From Mesorhizobium sp. INR15 (lineage in GTDB: Bacteria; Pseudomonadota; Alphaproteobacteria; Rhizobiales; Rhizobiaceae), in assembly GCF_015500075.1 (NCBI RefSeq), contig NZ_CP045496.1:5838001-5902000 (forward strand): a DNA stretch of 64,000 nt, read 5' to 3'. The notes below the pieces were generated by a model. That model had not been told where the DNA came from. It saw only the letters and a program-made list of their open reading frames with translations, and did no database searches. The position numbers were made by a program, and so were the translations under genes. Below, piece after piece: positions 52,092 through 59,714 of the stretch (position 1 is its first letter; each line of letters begins with the position of its first letter).

Positions 52092-52893
52092 GAGTTTCTG
52101 CTCCAGAGGGAAGCGATGCGACAAAATTACGGATCAGCGCGACAAGTGCCTCGGGCTGCTCGACGCACGGAATATGCCCGGCGTCGCGAATGATCTCGAA
52201 GCGCGCGCCGGGAATGAGATCGGCGAGCGAACGGACAAGATCAGGAGGTGTCGAGCCGTCCTGATCGCCAACGACACAAAGTGCGGGTACCGCGATGCGG
52301 CGCGCGCTATCGGTGAAATCCGCGTCGCGGAGTGCGGCGCAGGTTCCAGCGTAGCCAGCGACGGTTTGCCTGGTCAGCATGTTCCAGTAGCCATCAAGTT
52401 CGGTCATGCGTGCGGCATGGAAGGCTGGCGTGAACCACATCTTCATCACGGTGTCGGCGACCGCCTGGATGCCCTTGCTCTCGACCGTCGCGATACGTGT
52501 ACTCCAGCCGTCGGCGGTGCCGATCTTGTGCGCGGTGTCGCATAGGATAAGCCCGGCAACGACCTCGGGGCGCCGCTCATAAAAGCCTTGTGCGATCAAG
52601 CCGCCGACCGACAGGCCGCACAGCACGACATCCTTCAACCCGAAATGATCGATGAGGCCCGACAGGTCGTCGACATGGTCGTCGATCGAGCGGATGCCGC
52701 CAATGTCGGAGAGGCCGTGCCCCCGCTTGTCATAGGCAAGAAGCGGCATTTCCCCGCTCAGTTCAGACCAGACCTGGTCCCAGATGCGGAAGTCGGTGCC
52801 AAGCGAATTGATGAACACGATCGGGCGCGCATGGCCGTCCGCCTCGCTATGGCGGTGATGCAGCGTGATGCCGCCAATGTTGATGAATGGCAC
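52084..52893 (-). CDS. pcaD: 3-oxoadipate enol-lactonase
   Basis: A 269-residue alpha/beta hydrolase. The GTG start (VPFINIGGITLHHRH) has GGAGG nine bases upstream; an ATG eight codons earlier has no ribosome site. The nucleophile elbow is CGLSVGGLIAQGF, the acid CVVGDQDGSTPP and the base DAGHIPCVEQPE. It hydrolyses the enol-lactone to beta-ketoadipate. It is the first gene of pcaDCHGB-pobA and is transcribed from the PcaQ-controlled region shared with pcaQ. The pcaIJF genes finishing the pathway are not in the window. Confidence 0.95.
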   Translation of the reverse strand: MPFINIGGITLHHRHSEADGHARPIVFINSLGTDFRIWDQVWSELSGEMPLLAYDKRGHGLSDIGGIRSIDDHVDDLSGLIDHFGLKDVVLCGLSVGGLIAQGFYERRPEVVAGLILCDTAHKIGTADGWSTRIATVESKGIQAVADTVMKMWFTPAFHAARMTELDGYWNMLTRQTVAGYAGTCAALRDADFTDSARRIAVPALCVVGDQDGSTPPDLVRSLADLIPGARFEIIRDAGHIPCVEQPEALVALIRNFVASLPSGAETHG

Positions 52894-52988
52894 GATTTCG
52901 ATCCTCCAACCCCACATTGCACAAGGCGTTTGGTTCGGTAAAATGATATTTTGCGCTGTTTCATTAACTCAGGGGTTATGGAATTCAT
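52888..52988. repeat. Original copy of a duplicated pcaD-pcaQ promoter region
   Basis: This stretch runs from the pcaD start codon through the whole intergenic region to the pcaQ start. It is matched in inverted orientation by 53942-54042. The core (including AAAATATCATTTTACCGAAC on the minus strand) is nearly identical over about 50 bases, with clear similarity over about 100. Both the pcaD ribosome site GGAGGATCGAAA and the start GTGCCA are in the copy. Confidence 0.92.
52964..52979. promoter_or_regulatory. PcaQ operator at the pcaD/pcaQ divergent promoter
   Basis: On the minus strand it reads ATAACC-CCTG-AGTTAA, one mismatch from the ATAACC-N4-GGTTAA motif reported for PcaQ in Sinorhizobium. 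It touches the first bases of the pcaQ start codon, compatible with autorepression of pcaQ and activation of pcaD. Confidence 0.8.
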
Positions 52989-53904
52989 GTCCGAAAGCCG
53001 CATCAGGTTCCGCCACCTCCAGGCCTTCCTCGAAGTCGCGCGGCAAGGAAGCGTGGTGCGCGCGGCTGACTTTCTGCATGTCAGCCCGCCAGCGGTGACC
53101 AAGACCTTGCGTGAACTGGAAGAGGCGTTGGGCGTGGCGGTGGTCGAGCGCGACGGGCGCGGGATCAGGGTGACACGCATCGGCGAAATCTTCCTGCGTC
53201 ATGCCGGCACGGCGATCACGGCACTCAGGCAAGGGGTCGATTCCGTCAGGCAAGACGGGGCGGTCAACCGCCATCCGGTGCGCATCGGTGCGCTGCCGAC
53301 GGTTTCGGCGCGGGTCATGCCGCTGGCCATGAGCCTGTTCCTGAAGGAGAACACGGGAGCCGCGATCAAGATCGTCACCGGCGAGAATGCCGTGCTCCTC
53401 GAACAGCTGCGCATCGGCGCGCTGGACCTCGTTGTCGGCAGGCTGGCGGCGCCGGAAAACATGACCGGCTTCTTCTTCGAGCATCTCTATTCCGAACAGG
53501 TGCTGTTCGTGGTGCGATCGGGACATCCGCTGCTTGACCGGGATCAGGACGTGTTCGCGCGGCTCGACGAATTTCCGATGCTGATGCCGACGCGGGAATC
53601 GGTCATCCGCCCCTTTGTCGACCGCCTGTTCATCACCAATGGCATGACCGCGCCGGCAACCGAGATCGAGACGGTCTCGGATTCCTTCGGCCGCGCCTTC
53701 CTGCGCCAGAGCAATGCGGTCTGGATCATTTCGGCGGGCGTTGTGGCCAATGAGCTCAGCAGCGGCGCCTTCGTCGCGTTGCCGGTGAACACCGAGGAAA
53801 CCAAGGGGCCGGTCGGCCTGACGATGCGCACCGACACCGCGCCCTCACCCGCCTTCTCCATCCTTTTGCAGACGATCCGCGAAGCGGCAAGGCAAGGCGG
53901 CTGA
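52978..53904 (+). CDS. pcaQ: LysR-type activator of protocatechuate genes
   Basis: About 308 residues from MEFMSESRIRFRHLQAFLEVARQGSVVRAADFLHVSPPAVTKTLRELEEALGVAVVERDGRGIRVTRIG, the PcaQ-type LysR winged helix, with AGGGG before the start (a second ATG follows three codons later). The effector domain contains AAIKIVTGENAVLLEQLRIGALDLVVGRLA. The known inducer in this group is beta-carboxymuconate. It is divergent from pcaD and lies head-to-tail with the aromatic transporter operon. Its gene is bracketed by the inverted promoter copies. Confidence 0.95.
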   Translation: MEFMSESRIRFRHLQAFLEVARQGSVVRAADFLHVSPPAVTKTLRELEEALGVAVVERDGRGIRVTRIGEIFLRHAGTAITALRQGVDSVRQDGAVNRHPVRIGALPTVSARVMPLAMSLFLKENTGAAIKIVTGENAVLLEQLRIGALDLVVGRLAAPENMTGFFFEHLYSEQVLFVVRSGHPLLDRDQDVFARLDEFPMLMPTRESVIRPFVDRLFITNGMTAPATEIETVSDSFGRAFLRQSNAVWIISAGVVANELSSGAFVALPVNTEETKGPVGLTMRTDTAPSPAFSILLQTIREAARQGG

Positions 53905-53941
53905 GCACTTGAGATCGCCTGGCTTGCAGTTGTCTCGACCG

Positions 53942-54042
53942 TGAATTTCCTAACCCATGGGTTAATGAAACACCGCAAAATATCATTTTACCGAACCAAA
54001 CGCCTAGTGCACTGTGCTTATGGAGGATCGAAAATCGTGCCA
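53942..54042. repeat. Inverted second copy of the pcaD-pcaQ promoter region
   Basis: Same sequence as 52888-52988 on the opposite strand. The pcaQ-facing end has lost its ATG (TTAGGAAATTCAC in place of TTATGGAATTCAT). The pcaD-facing end keeps GGAGGATCGAAAATC and GTGCCA. It now lies upstream of the ABC transporter operon, in the orientation in which pcaD would be transcribed toward that operon. Confidence 0.92.
53950..53965. promoter_or_regulatory. PcaQ operator upstream of the aromatic transporter operon
   Basis: CTAACC-CATG-GGTTAA is a near-perfect dyad differing at one position from ATAACC-N4-GGTTAA, and better conserved in its right half than the site at pcaD. It lies 161 bases upstream of the binding-protein start. 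Confidence 0.85.
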
Positions 54043-54129
54043 CTCGTCGCCAACGGCGCCGCAGCGGCACAGGCATTGAACGAACCGGCGGTTGCCTTGT
54101 GGCGCTGCCAAAGAGGGAGGAACACATGA
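54037..54129 (+). other. Possible 30-codon leader reading frame derived from the pcaD start
   Basis: From the duplicated pcaD GTG (with its GGAGG) a frame VPLVANGAAAAQALNEP... stays open for 30 codons and stops with TGA that overlaps the ATG of the binding-protein gene (ATGA). The first codons resemble PcaD VPFINIGG. It may be translated and couple to the next gene, or simply be a remnant. Confidence 0.4.
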
Positions 54130-55439
54130 CCCACGGCATCGAAAGCAAATCCATCATTCGCGGCGTCTCGCGGCGTCAGTTCATGGCCACGTCGCTTGCC
54201 GGTGGCGCCGCACTTGCCCTCGGCGGCCGCAAGGCCTTCGCGGCCGACAACACGCTCAAGGTCGGCTTCATCAGCCCGCGCACAGGGCCGCTCGGCGGCT
54301 TCGGCGAGACGGACGGCTACGTGCTCGACCTCGCCCGCAAGGCATTGGCCAGCGGCATCGAGCTTGGCGGCAAGAAATACAGCGTCGAGATCCTCGATCA
54401 GGACACGCAGTCCGACCCGTCGCGTGCCGGCCAGCTGGCCAAGGACCTGATCAACAACCAGGCCGTCGACCTGATGCTGGCCGTATCCACGCCGGAGGTG
54501 ATCAATCCTGTCGCCGACGCCTGCGAGGCGGCCGGCGTGCCTTGTCTCTCCACCGTCATGCCCTGGGAAGCCTGGTATTTCGGCCGTGGCGCCAAGCCCG
54601 GCGCACCCTCGCCGTTCAAGTGGACCTATCATTTCGGCTTCGGCGTCGAGGAATTCTTCAAGGCCTATATCTCGCAATGGAACCTGATCGAGACCAACAA
54701 GAAGGTCGGCGTCATGTATCCCAACGACGCCGACGGGAACGCCATCCGCGCGCATCTCGCGCCGCTGCTGGCCAAGCAAGGTTTCACCATTGTCGATCCC
54801 GGCGCCTATGAGACCGGGACCACCGACTATTCCTCGCAGATCGCGCTGTTCAAGCAGGAAGGCGTCGAGATCTTCAACTCCTTCCCGATCCCGCCGGATT
54901 TCGCGGCCTTCTGGCGGCAGGCGGCGCAGCAGGGCCTGATCAAGCAGATCAAGATCTGCCAGGTTGCCAAGACCGGCCTGTTCCCATCCGACATCGAGGC
55001 GTTGGGCGAACTCGGCGCGAAGATTTCAAGCGCCGCCTACTGGCACAAGGCCTTCCCTTACAAGTCGCCGTTGACCGGTGTTTCGGGAACCGAACTGGCC
55101 GATGGCTACGAAGCGGCGAGCGGCAAGCAGTGGACGCAGCAGCTTGGCGCGTCGATGTCGCTGCTCGACGCCGGCTTCGAAGCGCTGAAGGCGAGCACAG
55201 ACGCCAAGGACAAGGCGGCGGTGGCCAAGGCACTGAGCACGCTCAAGACCGAGACCATGATCGGCAAGGTCGATTTCACCAACGGCCCGGTGCCCAATGT
55301 ATCGCCGGGCCCGATCATCGGCACGCAGTGGGTGGCCGCCAAGGAAGGCAGCAAGTTCCCGCTCGACTATGTCGTGACCGAAAACGCCACCGACCCGAAA
55401 GTGCCTGTCGAAGCCAAGCTTCTGCCTTACAACGGCTGA
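54126..55439 (+). CDS. pcaM: HAAT-type ABC transporter binding protein, PcaQ-linked aromatic uptake
   Basis: A 437-residue type I periplasmic-binding protein of the LivK/aromatic class. GGGAGG lies before the ATG. The N-terminus SRRQFMATSLAGGAALALGG...AFAADN is a twin-arginine signal. The mature part has VGFISPRTGPLGGFGETDGYV, QDTQSDPSRAGQLAKDLIN and STVMPWEAWYFGRGAKPG. The PcaQ operator and pcaQ next door match the protocatechuate transporter pcaMNVWX of Sinorhizobium meliloti, so I infer uptake of protocatechuate or a related aromatic. Following genes supply two ATPases and two permeases. Confidence 0.83.
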   Translation: MTHGIESKSIIRGVSRRQFMATSLAGGAALALGGRKAFAADNTLKVGFISPRTGPLGGFGETDGYVLDLARKALASGIELGGKKYSVEILDQDTQSDPSRAGQLAKDLINNQAVDLMLAVSTPEVINPVADACEAAGVPCLSTVMPWEAWYFGRGAKPGAPSPFKWTYHFGFGVEEFFKAYISQWNLIETNKKVGVMYPNDADGNAIRAHLAPLLAKQGFTIVDPGAYETGTTDYSSQIALFKQEGVEIFNSFPIPPDFAAFWRQAAQQGLIKQIKICQVAKTGLFPSDIEALGELGAKISSAAYWHKAFPYKSPLTGVSGTELADGYEAASGKQWTQQLGASMSLLDAGFEALKASTDAKDKAAVAKALSTLKTETMIGKVDFTNGPVPNVSPGPIIGTQWVAAKEGSKFPLDYVVTENATDPKVPVEAKLLPYNG

Positions 55440-55463
55440 TGGACCGCTGACGAGGATCGCTTC

Positions 55464-56204
55464 GTGACCCATCCGCAACAACAGGCGATCCTCACTGCCG
55501 CCGGCATCCACAAGCGCTTCGGCGCGCTTGTGGTGCTGGACAATATCGATTTCGCCATGGCGCAGGACGAGGCTGTCGGCATCGTCGGCCCGAACGGGGC
55601 CGGCAAGACGACGCTGCTCAGCGTGCTTGCCGGCGCGTTTCCGCCAAGCACCGGCACGGTCAGCTTCAAGGGCAGTGACGTGACACCCTTGCCGGCGACG
55701 CAACGCTGCCGGCTCGGACTGGTGCGCACGCATCAGGTGCCGAAACCCTTCAGCGGCATGACCACCTTCGAGAATGTCTTCGTCGCGGCATCGCACGGCG
55801 CGGGCCTCGGCCGCGACGAAGCCTATGAGGAAGCGCTTGCCTCGCTCAAACTATGCGGCATGCTGGGCGTCGCCAACCGGCGCGCCGAAACGCTGGGGCT
55901 GCTCGACCGCAAGCGGCTGGAACTGGCGCGGGCGCTGGCGGCACGGCCGACGCTGCTGCTGCTGGACGAAATCGGCGGTGGACTGACCGATGGCGAAGCC
56001 GGCGAACTCGTCGACACGATCAAGGAATTGCGCCGCCGCAAGATCGGTATCGTCTGGATCGAGCACATCGTCCATATTCTGCTGCAGGTGGCCGAGCGCC
56101 TGATCTGCATGGATGCCGGCAAGATCATCGCCGATGGCGAGCCACAGGCGGTGATGGCCGATCCGCAAGTGATCAGCGCCTATCTCGGCGGAGGCCCCAA
56201 ATGA
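55464..56204 (+). CDS. HAAT-type ABC transporter ATPase (LivG-like)
   Basis: A 246-residue ATPase from a GTG start. Walker A is GPNGAGKTT (near 43-51). Walker B is LLLLDEIGGGL with the catalytic Glu kept but Ile where Pro is usual. The H-loop is WIEHIVH. The ABC signature is unusual: LGLLDRKRLELARAL instead of an LSxGxQ-type motif, which may shift the catalytic burden to the partner ATPase. It overlaps the next gene by four bases. Confidence 0.87.
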   Translation: MTHPQQQAILTAAGIHKRFGALVVLDNIDFAMAQDEAVGIVGPNGAGKTTLLSVLAGAFPPSTGTVSFKGSDVTPLPATQRCRLGLVRTHQVPKPFSGMTTFENVFVAASHGAGLGRDEAYEEALASLKLCGMLGVANRRAETLGLLDRKRLELARALAARPTLLLLDEIGGGLTDGEAGELVDTIKELRRRKIGIVWIEHIVHILLQVAERLICMDAGKIIADGEPQAVMADPQVISAYLGGGPK

Positions 56205-56929
56205 GCATCCTGGCGGTCGAGAACCTCGTTGTCCGGCACGGCCTGTTGCAGGCGGTGCGCGGCGTCAGCTTCAGCATCGAACGCGGCGAAACGCTGGCGC
56301 TGGTCGGCGCCAATGGCGCCGGCAAGACGACACTGCTGCGGGCAATCGCCGGCGCGCACCAGCCGTCAGCTGGCCGTGTTCTTCTGGGCGGCACCGATAT
56401 CACCGGCGTGCCGTCTCACAAACGCGTCGGCATGGGTGTCGCGCTGGTGCCTGAAGGGCGAAAGCTGTTCGTGCAGATGACGGTCGAGGAGAACCTTCTG
56501 CTCGGCAAGACCGCCGGCCGTCCCGGCGACTGGAGCGTCGACAAGGTGCTGGAGATGTTCCCGAACCTGAAGGCCCGCCGCCGCTCAAGGACCGGGCATC
56601 TCTCCGGCGGCGAACAGCAGGCGACGGCGATCGGCCGGGCGCTGATGAGCAATCCTGAGGTGCTGTTGCTGGACGAGGTCTCGCTTGGCCTGTCGCCTCT
56701 CATCGTCGACCGCGTCTATGCCTCGCTGCAAGGACTGATCGCTTCCGGCACGACCATCATCCTGGTCGAGCAGGACCTCAACCGTGCGCTGTCGGTCTCC
56801 AACAAGGTCATCTGCATGCTGGAAGGCAGTGTGGCGCTTGAGGGGTCATCGCGAGATGTTTCGCGCGACGACGTGACCAAGGCATATTTCGGCCTGCACA
56901 AGAAAAGCGCGGCGAGCGTTCCCGCATGA
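56201..56929 (+). CDS. HAAT-type ABC transporter ATPase (LivF-like)
   Basis: A 242-residue ATPase with a full motif set: Walker A GANGAGKTT, Q-loop region PEGRKLFVQMTVEENL, signature HLSGGEQQ, Walker B LLLDEVSLGLSP and H-region LVEQDLNRAL (the LivF-type Q-D in place of H). It starts within the stop of the LivG-like gene (ATGA) and overlaps the permease gene by four bases, so the operon is translationally coupled. Confidence 0.9.
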   Translation: MSILAVENLVVRHGLLQAVRGVSFSIERGETLALVGANGAGKTTLLRAIAGAHQPSAGRVLLGGTDITGVPSHKRVGMGVALVPEGRKLFVQMTVEENLLLGKTAGRPGDWSVDKVLEMFPNLKARRRSRTGHLSGGEQQATAIGRALMSNPEVLLLDEVSLGLSPLIVDRVYASLQGLIASGTTIILVEQDLNRALSVSNKVICMLEGSVALEGSSRDVSRDDVTKAYFGLHKKSAASVPA

Positions 56930-57822
56930 GCAACCAGATCATCCAGGGCGTGCTGCTCGGCGGCTACTACGCGCTGATTGCCTGCGGCCTGTCGTTCATG
57001 TTTTCAGTGATGCGCATCATCAATCTCGCGCATGGCAGCCTGGCCGTGTTCGCTGCCTTCGCGCTGTGGCTGCTGGCCTCGCGCTTCCACATCTCGCCGT
57101 TCCTCGGCCTGCTCATCGTGCTGCCGCTGATGGCGGCGATCGGCTGGGCATTGCAGCGCTTCCTGCTCGAGCGCAGCGCGCGCGGCGGCGCATTGCTGCC
57201 GATCCTGACCACATTCGGCCTGGCCATTGTCATCGACAATCTGCTCTTCCAGCAGTTCGGCGCCAACACCCGCTCGCTAGCGCCCTTCATCGGCAGCCTT
57301 TCCTATGATTCCTGGGAATGGCCGGGCAGCATCTATGTCGGCAAGCTGGCGGTGATCATGTTTGCCACCGCCGTCATCCTGCTGGGCGGACTGCAGCTGT
57401 TCCTGACCCGCACTCAGCTTGGCCGCTCGATCCGCGCCACCTCGGAGGACCCTGATACCGCTGGGCTGGTCGGCGTCGATGCACGCCGCGCCAATGCCAT
57501 TGCCGCCGCCATTGCCATGGTGACCGTCGGTATCGCCGGTGCGTTTCTCGGCATGCGCGCGACCTTCGATCCCTATGCCGGCGCGCCGCAACTGCTGTTC
57601 GCGTTCGAAGCAGCCGTCATCGGCGGCGCCGGGTCGCTGTGGGGAACGCTGCTCGGCGGCATCGTGCTGGCGCTCGCCCAGACGCTCGGCGCGCAAGTGC
57701 ATCCGCAAGGCTTTCTCATCGGCGGCCATGTGGTGTTCCTGCTGGTGCTTTTCGTGCGGCTCTCGACATCCGGCCTTGGCCTGCGTGGCCTGCTGCGCCT
57801 GGCTCCCAGGAGCGCGCCATGA
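56926..57822 (+). CDS. HAAT-type ABC transporter permease (LivH-like)
   Basis: A 298-residue membrane protein beginning MSNQIIQGVLLGGYYALIACGLSFMFSVMRIINLAHGSL, the classic LivH opening. It has about eight hydrophobic helices, the cytoplasmic coupling segment GRSIRATSEDPDTAGLVGVDARRANAIAAAI and the C-terminal LLGGIVLALAQTLGA region. One half of the channel for the aromatic or amino-acid-like ligand. Confidence 0.9.
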   Translation: MSNQIIQGVLLGGYYALIACGLSFMFSVMRIINLAHGSLAVFAAFALWLLASRFHISPFLGLLIVLPLMAAIGWALQRFLLERSARGGALLPILTTFGLAIVIDNLLFQQFGANTRSLAPFIGSLSYDSWEWPGSIYVGKLAVIMFATAVILLGGLQLFLTRTQLGRSIRATSEDPDTAGLVGVDARRANAIAAAIAMVTVGIAGAFLGMRATFDPYAGAPQLLFAFEAAVIGGAGSLWGTLLGGIVLALAQTLGAQVHPQGFLIGGHVVFLLVLFVRLSTSGLGLRGLLRLAPRSAP

Positions 57823-58886
57823 GCATTGTCTCGACGTCGCCAGTCATCGAACGCGGCACCGCAACCTCTCGCATTGCCGCTCTCGCCGTCGCGGTCATCA
57901 TCGCGCTGCTCGCTATCGCGCCGCAATTCCTCTCGGCCGGCGCGGTCGACCGGATGACGGCGTTGTTCATCTATGTGATCCTGGCCGCGATGTGGAATGC
58001 GCTCGCCGGCTTCGGCGGACTGGTCTCGGTCGGCCAGCAGGTGTTCTTCGGGCTCGGCGCCTATTTCACCATCCGCCTCGCCGATGCTGGTCTCAATCCG
58101 TTCGCGGCGCTGTTCGCCTCCGGCATAGTCGTCGGCGTCGTGTCGGTGCCGCTTTCCTTTTTCATGCTGCGGCTCAGGAATGGCGAGTTCGCCATCGGCA
58201 TGTGGGTGATCGCGGCGCTGACGCATCTCTTGGTCAATCTCGACCGCCTGGTGCAAGGCGAAACCGGCACCTCGCTGATCTCCCTCAACGTCTATGATGC
58301 AGGTGCAAGACGGGCGACGATCTACTGGCTGGCACTGGCCTCGATGACCGCCCTGCTCGCCATCCTGTTCGGCCTGCTGCGCGGCAGCACGGGTGCGGCG
58401 ATCCGCGCCATCCGCGACAATGAGGATGCGGCAGCCTCGGTCGGCGTGCGCGTCACCGGCACCAAGCGGCTGCTGTTTGTGCTGGCTGCCTTCGGCATCG
58501 GCATTGCCGGCGCGCTGTGGCTGGCAACCTCCATCACCTTCCAGCCGAAAACCTATTTCAACGTGCAGTGGACCGCCTACATGATCTTCATGGTACTGGT
58601 CGGCGGCATCGGCACTTTCGAGGGCGCCATTCTTGGCGCGCTGCTGTTCTTTCTTATCGAGACATGGTTTGGCGGCACCGGCGTCTGGTACCTGATCGGG
58701 CTCGGCGCCACCGCCGTGCTGTTCTCGCTGTTCCTGCCGCGTGGCCTGTGGGGGACGGTCGAGGAGCGTTTCGGCCTGCGCCTGCTGCCCGTCGGCTATC
58801 GCGTGCGGCTTGCTCCGAACGTGTCGGCTCCATCAGGCGAAGACGCACAACCAGAGCAAACGACACCCCACCGCGAGAAGGCATGA
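57819..58886 (+). CDS. HAAT-type ABC transporter permease (LivM-like)
   Basis: A 355-residue membrane protein starting inside the LivH-like stop (ATGA). LivM features: MWNALAGFGGLVSVGQQVFFGLGAYFTIRLADAG, GEFAIGMWVIAAL, the coupling helix GAAIRAIRDNEDAAASVGVRVTGTKRL, and VLVGGIGTFEGAILGALLFFLIE. It completes the five-gene importer. The hydrophilic C-terminal tail (about 25 residues) is longer than typical. Confidence 0.9.
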   Translation: MSIVSTSPVIERGTATSRIAALAVAVIIALLAIAPQFLSAGAVDRMTALFIYVILAAMWNALAGFGGLVSVGQQVFFGLGAYFTIRLADAGLNPFAALFASGIVVGVVSVPLSFFMLRLRNGEFAIGMWVIAALTHLLVNLDRLVQGETGTSLISLNVYDAGARRATIYWLALASMTALLAILFGLLRGSTGAAIRAIRDNEDAAASVGVRVTGTKRLLFVLAAFGIGIAGALWLATSITFQPKTYFNVQWTAYMIFMVLVGGIGTFEGAILGALLFFLIETWFGGTGVWYLIGLGATAVLFSLFLPRGLWGTVEERFGLRLLPVGYRVRLAPNVSAPSGEDAQPEQTTPHREKA

Positions 58887-59674
58887 CCATGCTGTTTGGC
58901 AAGACGATCCTCATCACCGGTGTCGCCTCCGGCATCGGCGCCCGCACGGCGGAACTGGCGGGCCAGCTCGGTGCCGACGTGATCGGCGCCGATGTCCGCG
59001 AACCGGTTGGACACCAAGGCAATTTCATCAAGGCCGACATCTCGTCCAAGGCCGGCGTCGACGATCTCGTGGCGCGCTTGCCGCCACGCATCGACGCGCT
59101 TTGCAACGTCGCCGGGCTGTCGGGCAACACGGGTGCCGTGTCGACGCTTGCCGTCAACTTCTTCGGCCTGCGCGCGTTGTCCGAGGCGGTCGCGCCAAAA
59201 CTTCGCGAGGGCGGCGCCATCGTCAATGTCGCCTCGATCGCCGGCTATGGCTGGCGCGCCAATCTCAACCGTGCCGCCTCGATGGCCGGTATCGAAGGCT
59301 TTCCCGATGTCGCCAAGGTGGTCGCCGACCACGAGGTGAAGAATGAGGAAGGCTACCCGGTCTCGAAGGAATTGCTGTTGCTGTGGACCTTGCGTGCCGC
59401 TCACCAGGAGCTGTTCAAGAGCCGTGGCATCCGCGTCAATGCGGTGAGCCCAGGCCCGGTCGAAACACCGATCCTCAAACAGTTCCGCACCGTGCTGGGC
59501 GACGCCCGCGTCGACAGCGATATTGCCCGTGTCGGCCGCGCCGGCACATCGGGTGACATCGCGCCGGTTGTGCTGTTCCTGTGCTCGGATGGCGCACGCT
59601 GGGTCAATGGCGCCAATGTGCCGGTCGACGGTGGCCTTGAGGCATCGATCAACGCCGAAGTGCTCGGCTTCTAA
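58883..59674 (+). CDS. Short-chain dehydrogenase, coniferyl-alcohol dehydrogenase-like
   Basis: 263 residues, starting in the LivM-like stop (ATGA). SDR motifs: TGVASGIG (NAD binding), CNVAGLSG, the catalytic Ser in NVASIAGYGW and the Tyr-Lys pair in EEGYPVSKELLLLW. The 60-residue insert region around NRAASMAGIEGFPDVAKVV and overall length fit the 3-alpha-HSD/coniferyl-alcohol dehydrogenase group. Being in one transcript with an aromatic importer and a vanillin-type aldehyde dehydrogenase, it plausibly oxidises a lignin-derived aromatic alcohol to the aldehyde. Confidence 0.8.
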   Translation: MTMLFGKTILITGVASGIGARTAELAGQLGADVIGADVREPVGHQGNFIKADISSKAGVDDLVARLPPRIDALCNVAGLSGNTGAVSTLAVNFFGLRALSEAVAPKLREGGAIVNVASIAGYGWRANLNRAASMAGIEGFPDVAKVVADHEVKNEEGYPVSKELLLLWTLRAAHQELFKSRGIRVNAVSPGPVETPILKQFRTVLGDARVDSDIARVGRAGTSGDIAPVVLFLCSDGARWVNGANVPVDGGLEASINAEVLGF

Positions 59675-59714
59675 CGTATTTGAAGGCGCTCCGTGGGGAG
59701 CGAGGGAGACAGTC

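Noticed and set aside
53941..54129. A 62-codon gene spanning the second promoter copy
   Set aside because: The N-terminal half is the operator/promoter read as protein, and the same pseudo-peptide (RKISFYRTKRLV) appears from the first copy, showing that it is duplicated regulatory DNA. Only the 3' 30 codons are kept as a possible leader.
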